Below, piece after piece: positions 8,605-17,746 of a stretch of 41,705 nucleotides of DNA. How positions within the stretch are numbered: position 1 is the first letter of the stretch; each line of letters opens with the position of its first letter. Location: positions 1 to 41,705 of the forward strand of contig JAJZDJ010000006.1 of the NCBI GenBank assembly GCA_021828685.1. The letters run 5' to 3'. Source of the DNA: Actinomycetes bacterium (GTDB lineage: Bacteria > Actinomycetota > Acidimicrobiia > Acidimicrobiales > Palsa-688). The translations under genes were made by a program, and so were the position numbers. The notes under the pieces were generated by a model that saw nothing but the letters and a program-made list of their open reading frames with translations, was not told the DNA's origin and searched no databases.

Positions 8605-9251
8605 GACCAGAGGCCACCACCGCAGGCAGTGCATTCGCGTGACGCGTCGAGCAGCGTTGCCCCAGCGGCACGAAGCGCAGCGGTGACCCCGGCTGGCAAG
8701 TTTAGTGACAACTCTCCACTGCGCGATGTCGCCGCTAGGGGACTACCGAGCCTAGCCTCCACTGAAGCGAGGTCGCTGGCGGCGAAGGTGTAACAGCACG
8801 GGTGTATGCACGGCCCGAGGACAGCTTCCACTCGCGTCGCACCCAAACGTCGCATGCCCTGAACTGTCGCTTCGATCACACCGGCGCGCAGTCCTCTCCA
8901 TCCGGCGTGGGCGACACCGATCACACCTTCGGGACTCGCCAGGGCAACTGGGGCACAGTCGGCGCTGAGGACCGCCAAGGCGACTCCGGGAGCAGCGCTG
9001 ACCGCCGCGTCGGCTGGCTCACCAGAGCATTCTCCGGGGTGCTCTACGGTGACGACCCTGGCGCCGTGCACCTGGTTCAGCGTTGTCCATGGCAGATCAA
9101 CGACTTTGCGGCGTCGCACTTCGGCTATGCCGCCGGGCTCGGCGAAGTCGCCATGCGCCCATCCGGTGCACGCCACCATGGCCTTGTCGAAAATCGTCCA
9201 CTCCGCCGTCAAGCGGGGGCCGCATTGCGCCGAGGCGCCATGCACTGTCAC
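8550..9251 (-). CDS. pgeF: Laccase-domain protein PgeF/YfiH (peptidoglycan editing factor)
   Basis: Members of this family were first called polyphenol oxidases; the E. coli homologue (YfiH) hydrolyses wrongly built UDP-MurNAc-L-Ser and so proofreads wall precursors. The conserved metal and active-site motifs are NQVHGARV, LAVLSADCAPVAL, GVAHAGWRGL and GPCIHPCCYTF, ending in the typical ECTACGGGLWSWR segment. The gene lies between ftsZ and yggS as in mycobacteria, consistent with a wall role. The start is GTG 9251, 19 bases after the ftsZ stop. Confidence 0.92.
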   Translation of the reverse strand: MTVHGASAQCGPRLTAEWTIFDKAMVACTGWAHGDFAEPGGIAEVRRRKVVDLPWTTLNQVHGARVVTVEHPGECSGEPADAAVSAAPGVALAVLSADCAPVALASPEGVIGVAHAGWRGLRAGVIEATVQGMRRLGATRVEAVLGPCIHPCCYTFAASDLASVEARLGSPLAATSRSGELSLNLPAGVTAALRAAGATLLDASRECTACGGGLWSWRSQQSKRRQATVIWCA

Positions 9252-9270
9252 TCGGGAAAGGCCGCCGGCG

Positions 9271-10353
9271 TCACTTCAAAAAGTCGGGGACGTCGAACTC
9301 GTCGCCGATGAGGCCGAATTCGTCGCTGTTGCGAAGCTCCCTCTCGGTAGCGAGGAGGCCGAGGCCCGCTTTGGCGGCGGGACGCTCCTGCTCGGCCGGA
9401 CGGTCCCACCCGTCGAAGCCCGCAGCGATGACTGTCACACGAACCTCGTCGCCCATCGAGTCGTTGATCACAGAGCCGAAGATGATGTTGGCATCCGGGT
9501 GCGCGACCCCGTGAATGATCTCGGCGGCTTCGGTGACTTCGAAGAGGCCGAGGTCGCTTCCACCAGCGATGTTCAAGAGGATTCCCTGCGCCCCTTCGAT
9601 CGAGGCTTCGAGGAGCGGAGAGGTGATCGCCAACCTTGCGGCGGTGACCGCACGATTGTCACCTGAGGCCGTCCCGATGCCCATGATGGCGGTGCCGGCG
9701 TTGCTCATGATCATCTTGACGTCGGCAAAGTCCGTATTGATCAGACCCGGGGTGGTGATGAGGTCGGTGATGCCCTGAACACCGGACAGCAGCACCTCGT
9801 CGGCCATTTTGAAAGCGTTGACCATCGACGTCTTCTCGTTGGAGACGGTGAGAAGACGATCGTTCGGGATCACGATCAGGGTGTCGACCTTCTCCCTGAG
9901 GCGCTGGATACCGGCTTCGGCCTGGGTCGACCGGCGACTCCCCTCGAAGCCGAAGGGCCGGGTGACAACACCGATGGTGAGCGCACCGAGGGACTTGGCG
10001 ATCTCTGCCACGACCGGCGCTCCACCTGTACCGGTACCTCCGCCTTTACCCGCCGTGATGAAAACCATGTCGGCGCCCTTGAGGGCCTCGTCTAGATCCT
10101 GGCGGTGCTCTTCGGCGGCGGCACGACCAACCTCGGGGTCGCTTCCGGCACCGAGACCGCGGGTGAGTTGCCGACCAATGTCGAGCTTGACGTCCGCATC
10201 GCTCATGAGCAGGGCTTGAGCGTCGGTGTTGACAGCGATGAACTCGACCCCTTTCAAGCCGGCGTCGATCATCCGGTTGACAGCGTTCACCCCGCCACCA
10301 CCGATCCCGACGACTTTAATCACTGCGATGTAATTCTGGGCGGCACCAGCCAT
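9271..10353 (-). CDS. ftsZ: Cell division GTPase FtsZ
   Basis: Tubulin homologue that polymerises into the Z-ring. Visible features are [17 protein letters not shown] at the N-terminus, the tubulin signature GGGTGTG (residues 104-110), the T7 loop region ([11 protein letters not shown]) and a conserved C-terminal tail DVPDFLK (354-360), which is the binding site for SepF, FtsW and other partners. The start ATG has GGAGGG five bases upstream. It is preceded by a 259-base gap holding its own promoter candidate and is followed by pgeF. 360 residues, with a very short linker before the tail. Confidence 0.99.
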   Translation of the reverse strand: MAGAAQNYIAVIKVVGIGGGGVNAVNRMIDAGLKGVEFIAVNTDAQALLMSDADVKLDIGRQLTRGLGAGSDPEVGRAAAEEHRQDLDEALKGADMVFITAGKGGGTGTGGAPVVAEIAKSLGALTIGVVTRPFGFEGSRRSTQAEAGIQRLREKVDTLIVIPNDRLLTVSNEKTSMVNAFKMADEVLLSGVQGITDLITTPGLINTDFADVKMIMSNAGTAIMGIGTASGDNRAVTAARLAITSPLLEASIEGAQGILLNIAGGSDLGLFEVTEAAEIIHGVAHPDANIIFGSVINDSMGDEVRVTVIAAGFDGWDRPAEQERPAAKAGLGLLATERELRNSDEFGLIGDEFDVPDFLK

Positions 10354-10549
10354 CGAAACCCTCCAGGGCGGTCCGACAATCGGAACTTTTCCGAGTGTCT
10401 ATGTTTGTTCAGAGTCTTCCAAGCGTGCCACGCCCGACTGCCGCGATCCCGGATACTTGCGAATACGACGACCTCGAAACCTATGGCGTTGCGCGGACCT
10501 GCAGCTTCAGAGTGTCCAGATGACTGCGTGAGATAAAACCTCTAGTAGA

Positions 10550-10577
10550 TGTATAGACTTTCTCTCAACCTACGCAA
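10550..10577 (-). promoter_or_regulatory. Candidate ftsZ promoter
   Basis: On the minus strand TTGCGT (10577-10572), a 16-base spacer and TATACA (10555-10550) resemble a sigma-70 promoter about 200 bases before ftsZ. A near palindrome GGTCTAGAC (10580-10588) abuts the -35. A second weak possibility uses TTGAGA, 18 bases and TAGAGG just downstream. The long leader also has a CGGAA/TTCCG hairpin near its 3' end. Confidence 0.45.
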
Positions 10578-10612
10578 ATGGTCTAGACGATAGCCGTCTT
10601 GTGGTGTCTCCG

Positions 10613-11599
10613 TCAAGACGACGGCGTTGACGAGTTCGCTACTGCCGGCCCGCTCAGGACTGGGCGGTCAGGGACACTCAGATCAATTCCGCTGACGACG
10701 CCCTGCGGACCTTGGTCGAGCACAGTAAGGAGGGCTACCACCTTTGCTGCGAGATGCGAACCGTCCCCGAGGTTTACGGCTACCGTCTGGGGCTGTTTTG
10801 CGAAGCTGGCTCCCGCTGCGAAGCTGGCTCCCGCTGCCGAGGAAGCCGGATTTCCCGTCGCCGGGGTCTGAGCGGCCGACAACCTGAGCGTCAAGGCGGC
10901 GCCCCCGATGTTGATCGACTGGACCATCCCCCGCCGGTTCGCAGGCAACTCGCTGACAAACGCCATAGCCGCCGAGACCTGACTCGGCGCGTTGGAACTC
11001 GAAGCGTTGACGTCGACGTTAGCCAAGGTGACCGGCCCTGACGGTCCGGCCTTGGCGCCCGGCGAACCGGGAATCCAGGATCCGACCGGCCCGGGCGTGG
11101 ATACGCCATTGAGCCGTGGAAGCGACGACGGCACAGACGCCGCGTATGCGAGCACCCTGCCGGTCTGATCCACTTCCGCCCACTGGTTCGGTCCGTGCGT
11201 GCCAGGAACCTTGATGACCATAAGCGGGTACCGCTGCGTCACCGAGACCACGAGCGTGCCCGGCCACTTAACACTTGCAGCTGCGGCCCCGAGGTCGGCT
11301 GTGTTGTCCAGGCGACCCACGACAGTCGAGGTGTTGATGTCGATCAGCGGCTCGTGCAGCCTGACGCCGGCAAAGCTCGCTACCTTTGACACCGCCAACG
11401 CCGCCGAAGTCGTGAGACGGACGTGGCGAAGCTCGAAAATCGGGCTGTACAGCGACCCGGCGGCGAGCCCGGCGACTGTGAGCACCGCCGCAGATACGAC
11501 AAGCCGGTGGAGACGTCGCCGCCCTTCCTGGCGGCGCGCCTCAACCCACCGGCCGGCGATACGCGGGTCGACTCGGGGGCGAGTCAGGACATCAGTCAT
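10613..11599 (-). CDS. ftsQ: Cell division protein FtsQ/DivIB
   Basis: Bitopic divisome protein linking early and late division proteins. A basic cytoplasmic tail (about 1-30) precedes one transmembrane helix (about 31-52, VVSAAVLTVAGLAAGSLY), then a POTRA domain (ELRHVRLTTSAALAVSKV, about 55-120) and an FtsQ beta domain with VVSVTQRYPLMVIKV. Near the C-terminus a perfect 18-bp tandem duplication (10801-10836) encodes AAGASF twice. The start ATG has AAGGCAG upstream. It is 3' of murB with a 106-base gap and 5' of ftsZ, the usual order. Confidence 0.93.
   Translation of the reverse strand: MTDVLTRPRVDPRIAGRWVEARRQEGRRRLHRLVVSAAVLTVAGLAAGSLYSPIFELRHVRLTTSAALAVSKVASFAGVRLHEPLIDINTSTVVGRLDNTADLGAAAASVKWPGTLVVSVTQRYPLMVIKVPGTHGPNQWAEVDQTGRVLAYAASVPSSLPRLNGVSTPGPVGSWIPGSPGAKAGPSGPVTLANVDVNASSSNAPSQVSAAMAFVSELPANRRGMVQSINIGGAALTLRLSAAQTPATGNPASSAAGASFAAGASFAKQPQTVAVNLGDGSHLAAKVVALLTVLDQGPQGVVSGIDLSVPDRPVLSGPAVANSSTPSS
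10799..10837. repeat. 18-bp tandem duplication inside ftsQ
   Basis: CGAAGCTGGCTCCCGCTG occurs twice head to tail (10801-10818 and 10819-10836) and stays in frame. It adds six residues to the periplasmic C-terminal part of FtsQ. Confidence 0.95.
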
Positions 11600-11705
11600 C
11601 TTCTGCCTTTCCGTCTGGTATCTCGCAACTTTGCCAAAGCTGATGAGAAGTTCAACTTGACGTTGAGACTGTGGCGGCCTCGTCGCTTGTCATTGCGCCG
11701 ACCTG

Positions 11706-12659
11706 TCATGTCGGCGCCCCCGGCGGGAACCCGATCATCTTGACCTCGGGGTGCAAGTCGATCGAGAAGCGTTCTCGAACGCGACGCTGCACTAGCGCTA
11801 TCAGCTCCGCCACGTCGTCCGCAGAACCGCCGTCGTCCGCCTGGATGAAGTTGGCGTGTTTCGCCGAAACGGTTGCGGTGCCGATCCGTAGACCCTTCAA
11901 GCCCGCGACGTCAATCAGGCGCCCCGCCGAGTCTCCGGGCGGATTCTTAAAGACTGACCCTGCGTTCTGGCCGCCCGGCTGATTCTCACGACGCCAGCGG
12001 ACTATGCCAGTTATGACGGCACGTCCGTTGCGCGGGTCGCCCGGCCCGAGGCCGAATCTCGCTCGGGTGACGAGCTGGCTGTCTGTCAGAGCGGAGTTGC
12101 GATACGACAGGGCGAGCTGCTCCGCTTTGACCTCCCGCACCCGGCCCGCTTGTGGCCCCGTCAAATCGCAGACAGTTGCGGCTTCGAGCGTCTGGGAGAT
12201 CTCCGAACCGTGGCCGCCGGCGTTCATGCGGACCGCTCCTCCCACAGATCCGGGGACTCCGACCGCCCATTCCAAGCCTGTCAGCCCAGCTTCGACACTT
12301 CGGCGCGCCAGCGCGGGCAGGGCCACCGCCGCGCCGGCGCAAAGACGGGGTCCTTCGACGTCGACCAGGCCGAACACGGAGGAGTCGAGAACCACGGCGA
12401 TTCCGCCGAAACCGCGGTCGGCGACAAGCAGGTTCGATCCTCTCCCGACGACGAGCGTCGGGAGGCCGCTCGCTTCGACTGCCTCTACAAGCAAGAGCAG
12501 GTCGCTCTCCGATGCGACGGTGACGACCACTTCGGCGCCGCCACCGACCCTGTAGGTGCTAAGAACGCCGATCGAGCCACCGAGAACAACCCGGTCACCG
12601 AGCGGGGCGAGCACGCCGAAAGCCCGCAGCGCTGCACTTCGGAGATCTGCGTTGCTCAC
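11706..12659 (-). CDS. murB: UDP-N-acetylenolpyruvoylglucosamine reductase
   Basis: FAD- and NADPH-dependent reductase making UDP-MurNAc, the second committed step of peptidoglycan synthesis. FAD-binding motifs are YRVGGGAEVVV (from residue 36) and VGRGSNLLVADRGFGG (from 72); GVPGSVGGAVRMNAG is the second signature. The catalytic Ser is in NAGSVFKNPPGDSAG and the Glu in HPEVKMIG, which fits a type I MurB. I place the start at GTG 12659, which follows GAAGGCAG and begins just after the murC stop; the open frame reaches back to 12734 but that would overlap murC by 62 bases. 317 residues. Confidence 0.96.
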   Translation of the reverse strand: MSNADLRSAALRAFGVLAPLGDRVVLGGSIGVLSTYRVGGGAEVVVTVASESDLLLLVEAVEASGLPTLVVGRGSNLLVADRGFGGIAVVLDSSVFGLVDVEGPRLCAGAAVALPALARRSVEAGLTGLEWAVGVPGSVGGAVRMNAGGHGSEISQTLEAATVCDLTGPQAGRVREVKAEQLALSYRNSALTDSQLVTRARFGLGPGDPRNGRAVITGIVRWRRENQPGGQNAGSVFKNPPGDSAGRLIDVAGLKGLRIGTATVSAKHANFIQADDGGSADDVAELIALVQRRVRERFSIDLHPEVKMIGFPPGAPT

Positions 12660-12672
12660 TGTCGAACTGCCT

Positions 12673-14268
12673 TCATCGCCGTCCGACGGCGTCGAAGGAT
12701 GCCATGACCATGTCGGGGATCTCAGTGATGTCACCCGCGCCGAGCGTCAGACAAAGATCTCCGGGCTGGAGAAGCTCGGCCAGCAGAGAAACGACCGATC
12801 GGAGCGTCCCCGCGCGATGGATCTCAAGGTCGGGATGGGAACGCCGGACTGCCTCGACTATGAGGTTCTCGTCGACTCCAGGTCTCGCCATCTCGCCCGC
12901 TGCGTATATCCCTGCGATGACGACGACGTCAGCACCGACGAACGAGTCTGCGAACTGGCTCCAAAGCGCCTCGGTCCGGCTGTAGCGGTGAGGTTGGAAG
13001 ACGGCCACCACCCGAGACCAGTTGCCCAGGCGCGCTGTAGCGATCGCGGCCGCTACCTCGCTTGGGAGATGGTCGTATCCGTCGACGAACGACACGCCAG
13101 CTGCGCTGCCCCTCGACTGGAAGCGGCGTGCCACCCCCTTGAACGCTCCTATCGCCTCGCCGAGCGATTCGATCGGGGCACCGAGAGCTGCGCTGACTGC
13201 GACCGCTGCTACAGCATTGCGCACGTTGTGAAGCCCAGGCACCGCGAGGTGCACGACGAAATCCTTATCAACTGCTTCGCCCTGTTCGGCTAAGTCCCGA
13301 TCGCCCGGTCGGCCTTCTGATTCGACCTCACGGCCTACCGCGAAGCGGACAGCTCTTGGGGGTACCTGAACACGAAAGTCGGATCCGTCGCTCCGCATGT
13401 CGACGTCGACGGCGGCAAAGTCGGCCTTCAGCGACGTTCCGTATGTCAGTATGGCTCGCGAAGCGCCATCCACCTTGGACGCCACTCGGAGTGCGCCTGG
13501 GTCATCGGCGCAAAGCACCGCCGTACCGTCACGCAGTGAAGCGAAGCGGATGAACTCGTCCTCGAGCCTCCCGACGTCACCATAGAACTCCAGGTGGTCT
13601 GCCTCCACGTTTGTGACCACGACGGCTTGCGCGTCGAGCCTCGTGAAAGTCCCGTCGCTCTCGTCAGCCTCCACAACGAGCCACTCCCCGTCCGGGTCCC
13701 ATCTCCCGCCGGGGCCCAGGCCCACGATCTCAGAACCGACGATCCACGACGGTTTCCAACCGAGACGATCCAGTGTTACAGCGATCATCGCCGTGGTGGT
13801 GGTTTTTCCATGCGTGCCGGAGACGGCTATCGTAGGTTTGAGCGAGCAGATAGCAGCCAAGAGGTCGGCCCGGCTCCATACCGGCGTTCCCGAATCCCTC
13901 GCCGCCGTGACATCGACGTCGCCGTCGGGTACCGCAGTCGAGCGTACGACCACATCAGCGAGAACCGCCATTTCTGGGGTGCTTCCCACCGCAACCGCGA
14001 CGCCAAGCCGACCGAGGCGCTGCAGGCTTGGCGAGTCGACGGCATCTGAGCCTGTGACGAAGTAGCCCATCTCGACTAGCACCGTTGCGATTGCGCTCAT
14101 TCCGGCTCCGCCGGCTCCGACGACGTGAACCCTTCGAGCTTGGGCTAGTCGAGATCCGAACCCTCCCGGGCTACCCGACGTTTGGGTACCTGGCGGTGTC
14201 CGGTCTGGCGGTGTCCGGTCTGCCGGTGCCCGAGCTATGGACGCCTCTTCGGCTGACAGCTCATGCAC
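12673..14268 (-). CDS. murC: UDP-N-acetylmuramate--L-alanine ligase
   Basis: ATP-dependent ligase adding the first L-Ala to UDP-MurNAc. The Rossmann motif VHVVGAGGAGMSAIA, the ATP loop SGTHGKTTTTAM, the central NVEADHLEFY and the C-terminal FQPHRYSR are all present. The likely start is GTG 14268, overlapping the murG stop by 8 bases (531 residues). The first 45 or so residues are an extra low-complexity extension (DRTPPDRTPP encoded by 15-bp tandem repeats) absent from typical MurC, whose fold begins at the Rossmann motif. An upstream ATG (14328) would lie inside murG and is less likely. Confidence 0.95.
   Translation of the reverse strand: MHELSAEEASIARAPADRTPPDRTPPGTQTSGSPGGFGSRLAQARRVHVVGAGGAGMSAIATVLVEMGYFVTGSDAVDSPSLQRLGRLGVAVAVGSTPEMAVLADVVVRSTAVPDGDVDVTAARDSGTPVWSRADLLAAICSLKPTIAVSGTHGKTTTTAMIAVTLDRLGWKPSWIVGSEIVGLGPGGRWDPDGEWLVVEADESDGTFTRLDAQAVVVTNVEADHLEFYGDVGRLEDEFIRFASLRDGTAVLCADDPGALRVASKVDGASRAILTYGTSLKADFAAVDVDMRSDGSDFRVQVPPRAVRFAVGREVESEGRPGDRDLAEQGEAVDKDFVVHLAVPGLHNVRNAVAAVAVSAALGAPIESLGEAIGAFKGVARRFQSRGSAAGVSFVDGYDHLPSEVAAAIATARLGNWSRVVAVFQPHRYSRTEALWSQFADSFVGADVVVIAGIYAAGEMARPGVDENLIVEAVRRSHPDLEIHRAGTLRSVVSLLAELLQPGDLCLTLGAGDITEIPDMVMASFDAVGRR
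14191..14232. repeat. 15-bp tandem repeat in the murC N-terminal extension
   Basis: TGGCGGTGTCCGGTC occurs at 14191-14205 and 14206-14220, followed by a degenerate third unit to about 14232. The repeat is in frame and gives repeated DRTPP pentapeptides. Confidence 0.9.
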
Positions 14269-15403
14269 GCGCGTGCTTCTCGGCGAGGCGAGCCACGCTG
14301 TCAGCCGCATCGGGGCGCCCGAGAGCACGTGCTGCGCTGGCCATCTCTTCGATACGACCCGGCTCTGAGGTCAGGGTCTCGACGGCCTCTGCGAGGGTCG
14401 CTCCGTCGAGTTCCGAGTCGGCGATCACAGAAGCTGCCCCTGCGTCAGCTAGGAATCTTGCGTTGTAGGTTTGATGGTCACCCGGCGACCCAGAGAGCGG
14501 AATGAGGATCGAGGCGACACCGACGACTGCGATCTCCGCAACGGTCGTAGCGCCAGCGCGGCTTATGAGGAGATCACTGCCGCGCAGAAGCAGGTCCATG
14601 CGATCCTCGAATCTCACCCGTCTGTATTCGATGACAGATCCTGCCGGCAGTTGGCGCTTGGAGAATTCCCCCCAGTCACGCTCGCCAACGACGTGGTAGA
14701 CGGTGATCCCGCTCCGAGCCGCCCATGACGACACGAGCGAGAACACAGCCTCGTTGACCCGCAACGCCCCTAAAGACCCGCCTACTGCTGCTACGACGAC
14801 TGTGTCGACGTCGATCCCCAACGCCTGACGAGCTTGCGCCCTACCTTCACGAGACCTGTCCGCCTCGGCGATCTCTGAGCGCACCGGGTTTCCGGTGGTC
14901 ACAGAACGCGGCAACCGGGTCCCTGGAAACGAGACGGCACACGCGGCAGCGAAGCGACCCGAAATTCGATTCGCCAGTCCGGGCACCGCATTCTGCTCCG
15001 CGACGACTATCGGCACACGCAAAAGTATGCCAGCTGCTGCAGCGGGGACACTGGCATAGCCCCCGACCACCACGACGACAGACGGGCGTCTCTTGCGCAG
15101 GAGTTCCAAGGCGCGCAAGAACCCGGCAAGCAGGCCGGCGACAGCTTTCACGTTCGCCGTGCTAAGGCGTCGTGCTATGCCGCGACCGGGCAATGCCACC
15201 AATTCGAAGCCCGACGACGGAACCATCCGGCGTTCGATCCCCCGACTTGATCCGACGAAGAGGATGCTTGATTTGCTATGTCCTCGCGCCACCAAAGCCT
15301 GTGCGATTGCGATCGCCGGAACGACGTGGCCGCCTGTTCCACCCCCCGCTATCACCGCCCATACCCGGGCGTCTCCCGGCGGTTTGCGCCCCTTCGCCGT
15401 CAA
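14261..15403 (-). CDS. murG: Lipid II synthase MurG (N-acetylglucosaminyltransferase)
   Basis: Membrane-associated GT-B enzyme that adds GlcNAc to lipid I, forming lipid II. The N-terminal AVIAGGGTGGHVVPAIAIAQAL binds the lipid substrate, and SRAGATTVAEIAVVGVASILIPL is the UDP-GlcNAc-binding signature. The open frame extends to 15598, but that runs 198 bases into ftsW. The best start is TTG 15403, which overlaps the ftsW stop as TTGA and gives 380 residues; a GTG at 15358 is an alternative. It is 5' of murC, as usual. Confidence 0.95.
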   Translation of the reverse strand: MTAKGRKPPGDARVWAVIAGGGTGGHVVPAIAIAQALVARGHSKSSILFVGSSRGIERRMVPSSGFELVALPGRGIARRLSTANVKAVAGLLAGFLRALELLRKRRPSVVVVVGGYASVPAAAAGILLRVPIVVAEQNAVPGLANRISGRFAAACAVSFPGTRLPRSVTTGNPVRSEIAEADRSREGRAQARQALGIDVDTVVVAAVGGSLGALRVNEAVFSLVSSWAARSGITVYHVVGERDWGEFSKRQLPAGSVIEYRRVRFEDRMDLLLRGSDLLISRAGATTVAEIAVVGVASILIPLSGSPGDHQTYNARFLADAGAASVIADSELDGATLAEAVETLTSEPGRIEEMASAARALGRPDAADSVARLAEKHARA

Positions 15404-16614
15404 GTCAGCTGCGTCCGCGAAGTCCTTGCGATGTTCGCCAGCATCCCGACGCCGAACAGCGATATGACTAAAGCCGAGCCGCCGAAGGACACGAAAGGCA
15501 GCGGTACACCGGTGACAGGGAGGATACCGACGACAGCACCGATGTTGATTACCGCCTGACTTGCCAGCCAGGCGGTAATGCCAGTGGCGAGCAGGCAAGC
15601 ATAATTCGACGGCGCCCTCGCAGCGACGCGCACTCCGACCAAAACCAAAGCAGCGAAAAGACCGCTGACGAACAGTCCGCCGACAAGGCCGGTCTCTTCA
15701 CCGATCACAGCGAAGATGAAGTCCGTCTGCGCATTCGGCAGGTACCCGTAGCTTGCGAGGCTCGCCCCGATCCCGTCGCCGATAACCTGGCCGTGACTGA
15801 GCGCTACCAGAGCCTCCACCGACTGGTACCCGCTTTGATGGGGGTGGGCGAACGGGTGCAAAAAGGCGGTTAGGCGCTGCCACCTGTATGGCGAGGCTTT
15901 CGCCAAACCGAATGCCCCGACGACCGCACCGGCGCTCATCGCCCCCATCCACCTTCCTGGTATGCCGGCCGCGAAAAGCATCGATGTCGTTACGACCATC
16001 ACCACGATGGTCGTGCCCATGTCTGGTTGGGCCATCACAAGAGCGCCGACCAGACCAAGCATCGCCAGCACAGGCCCCGCCTGGTACTTCCAGGGTCCCT
16101 TTCCGCCACGCCGGTCGAGGACGTCAGCGCTGAAGATGATAAGCGCAAGCTTCGCAAGCTCGGACGGCTGAAGCTGGATACTCGCCGTGCCGAGCCATCG
16201 GGTAGCGCCCCCGGCGCTGACGCCGACGCCAGGAACGAGGACAGCGAACAGGAGGCCGACCGTCAACCACATGAGCATCGGAGCGACTCGCCGCCAGAAG
16301 CTGTGATGCACCCGGAACGCAACAAACAATCCTGTCCATCCCAACGCAAGCCATATCCATTGCCTGATGAAATAGTGCCAAGGCGACCCGAAGGTCGCGA
16401 GGCTCGTAATGGACGATGCCGAGAAGACCATGACGACGCCGATCATGCAGAGAACTGCGACCAGGGCGATCAGGAGCCACAAGCTGTTGTCCTTCGGGCG
16501 CCCGGACCCAGTCTTCGACGCGCTCGCCCGCGAGTCGCCGTGAGACCTTCGCCTTGAACCCGCCGGGGACGGCCTGATGGACGTATCGGGCCTTTGCTGC
16601 GTCTGTACCTTCAT
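15400..16614 (-). CDS. ftsW: Peptidoglycan glycosyltransferase FtsW (SEDS family)
   Basis: Polytopic SEDS protein that polymerises lipid II at the septum, normally with a class B PBP (FtsI). About ten transmembrane segments are visible after a basic cytoplasmic N-terminus of about 45 residues (RPSPAGSRRRSHGDSR). The family signature is GATRWLGTASIQLQPSELAKLALIIF, and the C-terminus has VTGVPLPFVSFGGSALV. The start ATG 16614 has GGAGAAG seven bases upstream; longer in-frame starts would overlap mraY. No murD lies between mraY and this gene. 404 residues. Confidence 0.96.
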   Translation of the reverse strand: MKVQTQQRPDTSIRPSPAGSRRRSHGDSRASASKTGSGRPKDNSLWLLIALVAVLCMIGVVMVFSASSITSLATFGSPWHYFIRQWIWLALGWTGLFVAFRVHHSFWRRVAPMLMWLTVGLLFAVLVPGVGVSAGGATRWLGTASIQLQPSELAKLALIIFSADVLDRRGGKGPWKYQAGPVLAMLGLVGALVMAQPDMGTTIVVMVVTTSMLFAAGIPGRWMGAMSAGAVVGAFGLAKASPYRWQRLTAFLHPFAHPHQSGYQSVEALVALSHGQVIGDGIGASLASYGYLPNAQTDFIFAVIGEETGLVGGLFVSGLFAALVLVGVRVAARAPSNYACLLATGITAWLASQAVINIGAVVGILPVTGVPLPFVSFGGSALVISLFGVGMLANIARTSRTQLT

Positions 16615-16636
16615 CACCAATCTTCTCCGGTATCTG

Positions 16637-16663
16637 TCGTCTGGGTCGTCTGGGTCGTCTGGG
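16637..16663. repeat. Three 9-bp tandem repeats upstream of ftsW
   Basis: On the plus strand TCGTCTGGG occurs three times head to tail. It lies in the 103-base space between the mraY stop and the ftsW start, ending 23 bases before the ftsW ATG. The role is unknown; it may affect spacing or be a relic of slippage. Confidence 0.9.
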
Positions 16664-16717
16664 TGACCATGCTTGCAATACGCGAGAGCGAGGCCCCTAA
16701 CCGGACCGGATTTGTCC

Positions 16718-17746
16718 TCATCCTCCACCGCCTCGCGCTATGAAGTCCGCATAGAACGATCCGAGTGCTACAGCCGTAAACAGACCAGAGAGAATCCAGA
16801 ACCGGATGATAACTGTCGTCTCAGGCCAGCCGACCAGTTCGAAGTGGTGGTGTATGGGCGCCATTCGCAGTACCCTCCGATGCAAAAGCCGGAAACTGGC
16901 TACTTGAACCACGACCGAAGCCGTTTCGATAACGAACAAGCCTCCGATGATGAACACGAGGAGGTCGACGTTCTCGAGCAACGCTAGAACAGCGATCGCG
17001 GTGCCGATACCCAGCGAACCGGTGTCACCCATGAAGATTCGGGCTGGCGCAGCGTTGAACCACAAGAAGCCGCAGCACGCTCCGATGAAGGCCGTCGCTA
17101 TGGCGGCCTCGTCGAGCGGTGCCGGGTTTTGGTAGAGGCCGAAGTGGCGAAACTGGTAGAACCCGATCACGGTGAAGGCTGCGAACGCGAACGCTGACGA
17201 CCCCGCCGCAAGGCCGTCCAAGCCGTCAGTAAGGTTGACGGCGTTGGCGAAGCCGACTATCACAAGCACCGCGAGGATCACCCAGCCGACTTTTCCCAAG
17301 TTGATGCCGGTCGAGTTGAAGCGGGTAAACGACAGGTGGGTGTCGACCTTCAACCATGTGACAGCCGATAGAGCGAACGCAAGAGCGACGATGAGCTGGG
17401 CTCCTGCTTTGGCGCGCTTGTTCAGTCCGAGGCTTCGCTGGTGACGTACCTTGATCCAGTCGTCAACGAATCCGATCCCAGACGCGGCGATAATCGTTAC
17501 TACCCCCACGATGCCCCGGGTCGTAAAAGCAGAGCCGATGTGAGCGACGAAATAGCCGGCAACGCTGGCGGCGATTATGGAGATACCGCCCATTGTGGGC
17601 GTCCCCGCTTTGGTCAGGTGCTGCCGCGGTCCGTCCTCTCGAATCTGCTGGCCGATCCCGCGCTTGACCAGCCAACTGATCAACAGCGGAGTAGCGACCA
17701 TGGATACGGCCATTCCGACCAACCCGGCCAGAAGGAGGTCGGTCAC
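16718..17746 (-). CDS. mraY: Phospho-N-acetylmuramoyl-pentapeptide-transferase
   Basis: Integral membrane enzyme that transfers phospho-MurNAc-pentapeptide to undecaprenyl phosphate, giving lipid I. Ten or so helices are visible, with the motifs GTPTMGG, GFVDDWIKV (Mg and substrate aspartates), NAVNLTDGLDGLAAG, FMGDTGSLGIG and MAPIHHHFELVGWPE. The start GTG overlaps the murE stop as GTGA, so mraY is translationally coupled to murE; in most genomes murF sits in this place. 342 residues. Confidence 0.97.
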   Translation of the reverse strand: MTDLLLAGLVGMAVSMVATPLLISWLVKRGIGQQIREDGPRQHLTKAGTPTMGGISIIAASVAGYFVAHIGSAFTTRGIVGVVTIIAASGIGFVDDWIKVRHQRSLGLNKRAKAGAQLIVALAFALSAVTWLKVDTHLSFTRFNSTGINLGKVGWVILAVLVIVGFANAVNLTDGLDGLAAGSSAFAFAAFTVIGFYQFRHFGLYQNPAPLDEAAIATAFIGACCGFLWFNAAPARIFMGDTGSLGIGTAIAVLALLENVDLLVFIIGGLFVIETASVVVQVASFRLLHRRVLRMAPIHHHFELVGWPETTVIIRFWILSGLFTAVALGSFYADFIARGGGG

